NCBI GenBank assembly: GCA_014138095.1
Contig: JACGXE010000002.1
Location: 248,001-312,000 of the forward strand
Length of the DNA: 64,000 bases
From: Ochrobactrum sp. RH2CCR150
GTDB taxonomy: Bacteria; Pseudomonadota; Alphaproteobacteria; Rhizobiales; Rhizobiaceae
Direction of reading: 5' to 3'
A program made the position numbers and the translations under genes. Numbering within the stretch: the first letter of the stretch is position 1; each line of letters starts with the position of its first letter. The notes under the pieces were generated by a model, which did not search any database, was not told where the DNA came from, and worked only from the letters and a program-made list of their open reading frames with translations. Shown here piece by piece: positions 61,865 through 64,000 of this stretch.

Positions 61865-63994
61865 GTGATTATCTCCGACGTTTCGTCAGGAAGCGCGCGG
61901 CAGCCGGTTGCCGACCTTCTGGATACTGTTAAACGCAGAAAACTGATGCTGACCGTGCCCGTTCTGGTGGGCATAGGGGTTGGTTGTCTGGGCTATCTCA
62001 ACGCCCCGGTCTCCTATGTTTCGGAGGCCGTGGTCGTTCTGGATATGCGGCGGATTCAGGCGCTTCCAAGCGAAAGCGCCATCACGCCGCTGCCGCAGGA
62101 CAGCCCGGTTTTGCGCTCGGAACTGGATATCATCAATTCGCGAATGATGGCGCGCAAGGTGATCGATATTCTGCAAGCGGACGGCGTCACGGTGCCCCCC
62201 GCAGCCGCACCGAATAGCGACGCCGCAGCGCGTGAGCGCGATCAGATCGATCTTCTGCTTTCGCGGTTGCAGGTTACCAATGACGGTCGCTCCTACACGA
62301 TTTTCATATCCTATCGCGCATCCAATCCGGTCTATGCGGCGAAGGTCGCCAATGCGTTCGCGAACGCTTATCTCGACCATCAGGTGGATGTCCAGCAATC
62401 GGCGGCTAAGCGCGTCAGCGAGTGGCTGGGTGAAAAGCTCGTCACGCTGCGTAACGACCTTGAAACAGCCGAACGGGCTGCTGAAGATTTCAGGCAGAAA
62501 TCCGGTCTGGCGGGCGATCAGGGGCAGATGACATTTCAGGCGCAGCGTGTAGCCGCTTTGAACACTGAGATCGTCGCGGCCACCGGGGCCGTGTCCTCTG
62601 CAGAAGCTCGATTGCAGACTGCGCAGGCGTTGAAAGGCGGCAGTGACACACCGGCATTAGCCGAAGTTCTGGCATCTCCGGCGATTCAGCAATTGCGCAA
62701 TGAAGAGGCGCGTGTTGAGCGCCAGCTTGGTGAATTGCAGACGAACGGCGCCGTGAAGAGCGCCGAGATTCCCGTTTTGACGGCAGAGCGTGACGCACTG
62801 CGACAGCAGATTGTCGGCCAGGTCGACCAGATCGTACAAAGCCTTGGCAATGAAATTCAGATCGCCCGGCAAAGGCGATCCAGTCTTGAACAGGCGTTGA
62901 AGGCCGCCGAAGCGGACCTTGCCAGCGCCAATCAGGCGCAGGTGACGGCAGCGCAGCTCGACCGCGAAGCCAATGCCAGCCGCGTTGTCTATGAAAGTTA
63001 CCTCACGCGCTACAAGCAGCTGATCGAGCAGGACGGCATCGCCTCGGCAGAAGCGCAGCTTATTTCCAGCGCCGAGCCGGCCATGGCCAAGGCAAGCCCG
63101 AAACTGATGAACTGGCTGCTGCTGGGCATTGGTCTGGGTGGGCTTTTCGCTGTTGCGGGTACGATGCTGAAGGAAACCTTCGACCGGATCAGACCGGCCC
63201 AGACCTCCTCGCTCGCCTTGCCGGGTATTCCGGCGGCGACCTTGCTACCCAATACGCCGCGCCTGACCGTACCGCTGCTGATCAATGGCGGGCTGGACCC
63301 GGCCAGCGCTTTCGGCCGTGCGATCAAGTCGGTGCATGATCGTTTGCGGGCTTTGACACGGGGACGCGATTCACTCGCCCTTTCCGTGATTTCGCTCTCT
63401 GATGCCGACGGCAAAAGCCTTGTGATCACTGCGCTCGCCCAACAGTTTGCTGCGAGCGGCGTATCGATTGCAGTGATCGACGCAACCAATGGCCAGTCCG
63501 GCCTTTGTGCTGCTTTCGGTCTGCCGATCGGCGATCTACAGCCATCAGCGACAGCCAAAAAGCTCAGCGGCGCCGCGCTGATCCACGACCATGGCTCCGG
63601 TATCGATATTATCAGACCGCACCGCCCAGCCCCGGATGGCGACTGGCTGAGCGGGCTTATTGCGCAGCTGCGCGCAGATCACAAGATCATCCTGGTGGAT
63701 TTACCGCCCTTCAAGGAAGACAAGCGGTCGGTTCTGATGTCGCGCGCTACGGATACGGCGCTTCTTGTGGTCAGCGATGACCGGCGCGATTCCGGCGCAA
63801 CCAATGCACTGGTGCAGACGCTTGCCTCTTTTGGTCGCAAGCCCGCGCTGGCTGTCGTCAGTCAGGCCCCGACCATCTATGCCGGGCGGGTGACAAGCAC
63901 GTTGGCCATGGTCCGCGCCCTGCTGTCCGGGCTGTTCAAGCGCCGCAGCCGAACGCCGGATCTGGCGTCAGATCAAAACCAGAGACAGGTTTAA
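61865..63994 (+). CDS. Polysaccharide co-polymerase/export protein, GumC-Wzc type
   Basis: 709 residues from a GTG at 61865 with AAGGAG upstream. A Wzz domain with two membrane spans (about 27-44 and 416-434) encloses a long periplasmic coiled coil. A CpsD-like nucleotide-binding domain follows (about 500-680). Its P-loop is weak (SLSDADGKS without the leading Gly), the Walker B-like segment reads ILVDLPPF, and no C-terminal Tyr cluster is present, so it is probably not an active BY-kinase. It would set chain length and help export of an exopolysaccharide. Further genes of the locus likely lie beyond the right edge. Confidence 0.88.
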   Translation: MIISDVSSGSARQPVADLLDTVKRRKLMLTVPVLVGIGVGCLGYLNAPVSYVSEAVVVLDMRRIQALPSESAITPLPQDSPVLRSELDIINSRMMARKVIDILQADGVTVPPAAAPNSDAAARERDQIDLLLSRLQVTNDGRSYTIFISYRASNPVYAAKVANAFANAYLDHQVDVQQSAAKRVSEWLGEKLVTLRNDLETAERAAEDFRQKSGLAGDQGQMTFQAQRVAALNTEIVAATGAVSSAEARLQTAQALKGGSDTPALAEVLASPAIQQLRNEEARVERQLGELQTNGAVKSAEIPVLTAERDALRQQIVGQVDQIVQSLGNEIQIARQRRSSLEQALKAAEADLASANQAQVTAAQLDREANASRVVYESYLTRYKQLIEQDGIASAEAQLISSAEPAMAKASPKLMNWLLLGIGLGGLFAVAGTMLKETFDRIRPAQTSSLALPGIPAATLLPNTPRLTVPLLINGGLDPASAFGRAIKSVHDRLRALTRGRDSLALSVISLSDADGKSLVITALAQQFAASGVSIAVIDATNGQSGLCAAFGLPIGDLQPSATAKKLSGAALIHDHGSGIDIIRPHRPAPDGDWLSGLIAQLRADHKIILVDLPPFKEDKRSVLMSRATDTALLVVSDDRRDSGATNALVQTLASFGRKPALAVVSQAPTIYAGRVTSTLAMVRALLSGLFKRRSRTPDLASDQNQRQV

Positions 63995-64000
63995 TTGAGG

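Overview
The window looks like chromosomal DNA of an alphaproteobacterium of the Brucellaceae, most likely an Ochrobactrum-type Brucella. The best taxonomic marker is a close relative of the Brucella lipoprotein Omp10 (42582-42962). CpdR, homospermidine synthase, a suhB/MmgR-like small RNA and many polar amino acid ABC transporters fit the same group. I see no phage, insertion sequence, CRISPR array or rRNA. There is one tRNA, tRNA-Val(GAC).

Region 1 (1-14561) is accessory and catabolic. An opine-type uptake locus (a DadA-like oxidase running off the left edge, binding protein, ATPase, two permeases, all on the minus strand) lies divergent from an OccR/NocR-like LysR gene with an ATAA-N7-TTAT site just before its start. 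A second LysR gene lies divergent from a plus-strand operon of ten tightly spaced genes. These encode a second ABC importer whose binding protein is frameshifted by a 5-bp tandem duplication, a dimethylformamidase-large-subunit-like protein, a class III aminotransferase, a beta-keto acid cleavage enzyme, a GNAT acetyltransferase, an acetylpolyamine-amidohydrolase-like deacetylase and a hotdog thioesterase. Together they read as an uncharacterised pathway for importing and degrading an amide- or amine-containing compound. This is the strongest candidate for a new system here.

Region 2 (14562-24357) holds small proteins, an HWE histidine kinase, two secreted basic proteins of similar design, tRNA-Val, cpdR, an N-formylglutamate amidohydrolase-like gene, the small RNA, an inositol-monophosphatase/HisN gene, a lysophospholipase-like hydrolase, a small heat-shock gene with a likely RpoH promoter and ROSE-type thermometer, and a threonine aldolase.

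Region 3 (24358-48778) is mostly core metabolism and envelope: gltB-gltD, an amino acid permease, an SGNH-fold protein that has lost catalytic residues, an MltB-type transglycosylase, galU, a beta-barrel protein, kdsD, nfeD with an SPFH gene, hemH, omp10, homospermidine synthase, and a pepF-pabB-pabC run. Two copies of an octamer-built palindrome flank the nfeD-SPFH pair, and two copies of another short interspersed repeat lie near galU and hemH.

Region 4 (48779-64000) holds a sigma-54-activator-like protein that has lost its GAFTGA motif, an M15 peptidase, KDPG aldolase, an N-acetylmuramidase, trhO, modABC, a GNAT gene, a TRIC-type channel, and a Crp/Fnr regulator divergent from a LuxR-type pseudo-response-regulator that precedes a Wzc/GumC-like polysaccharide protein.
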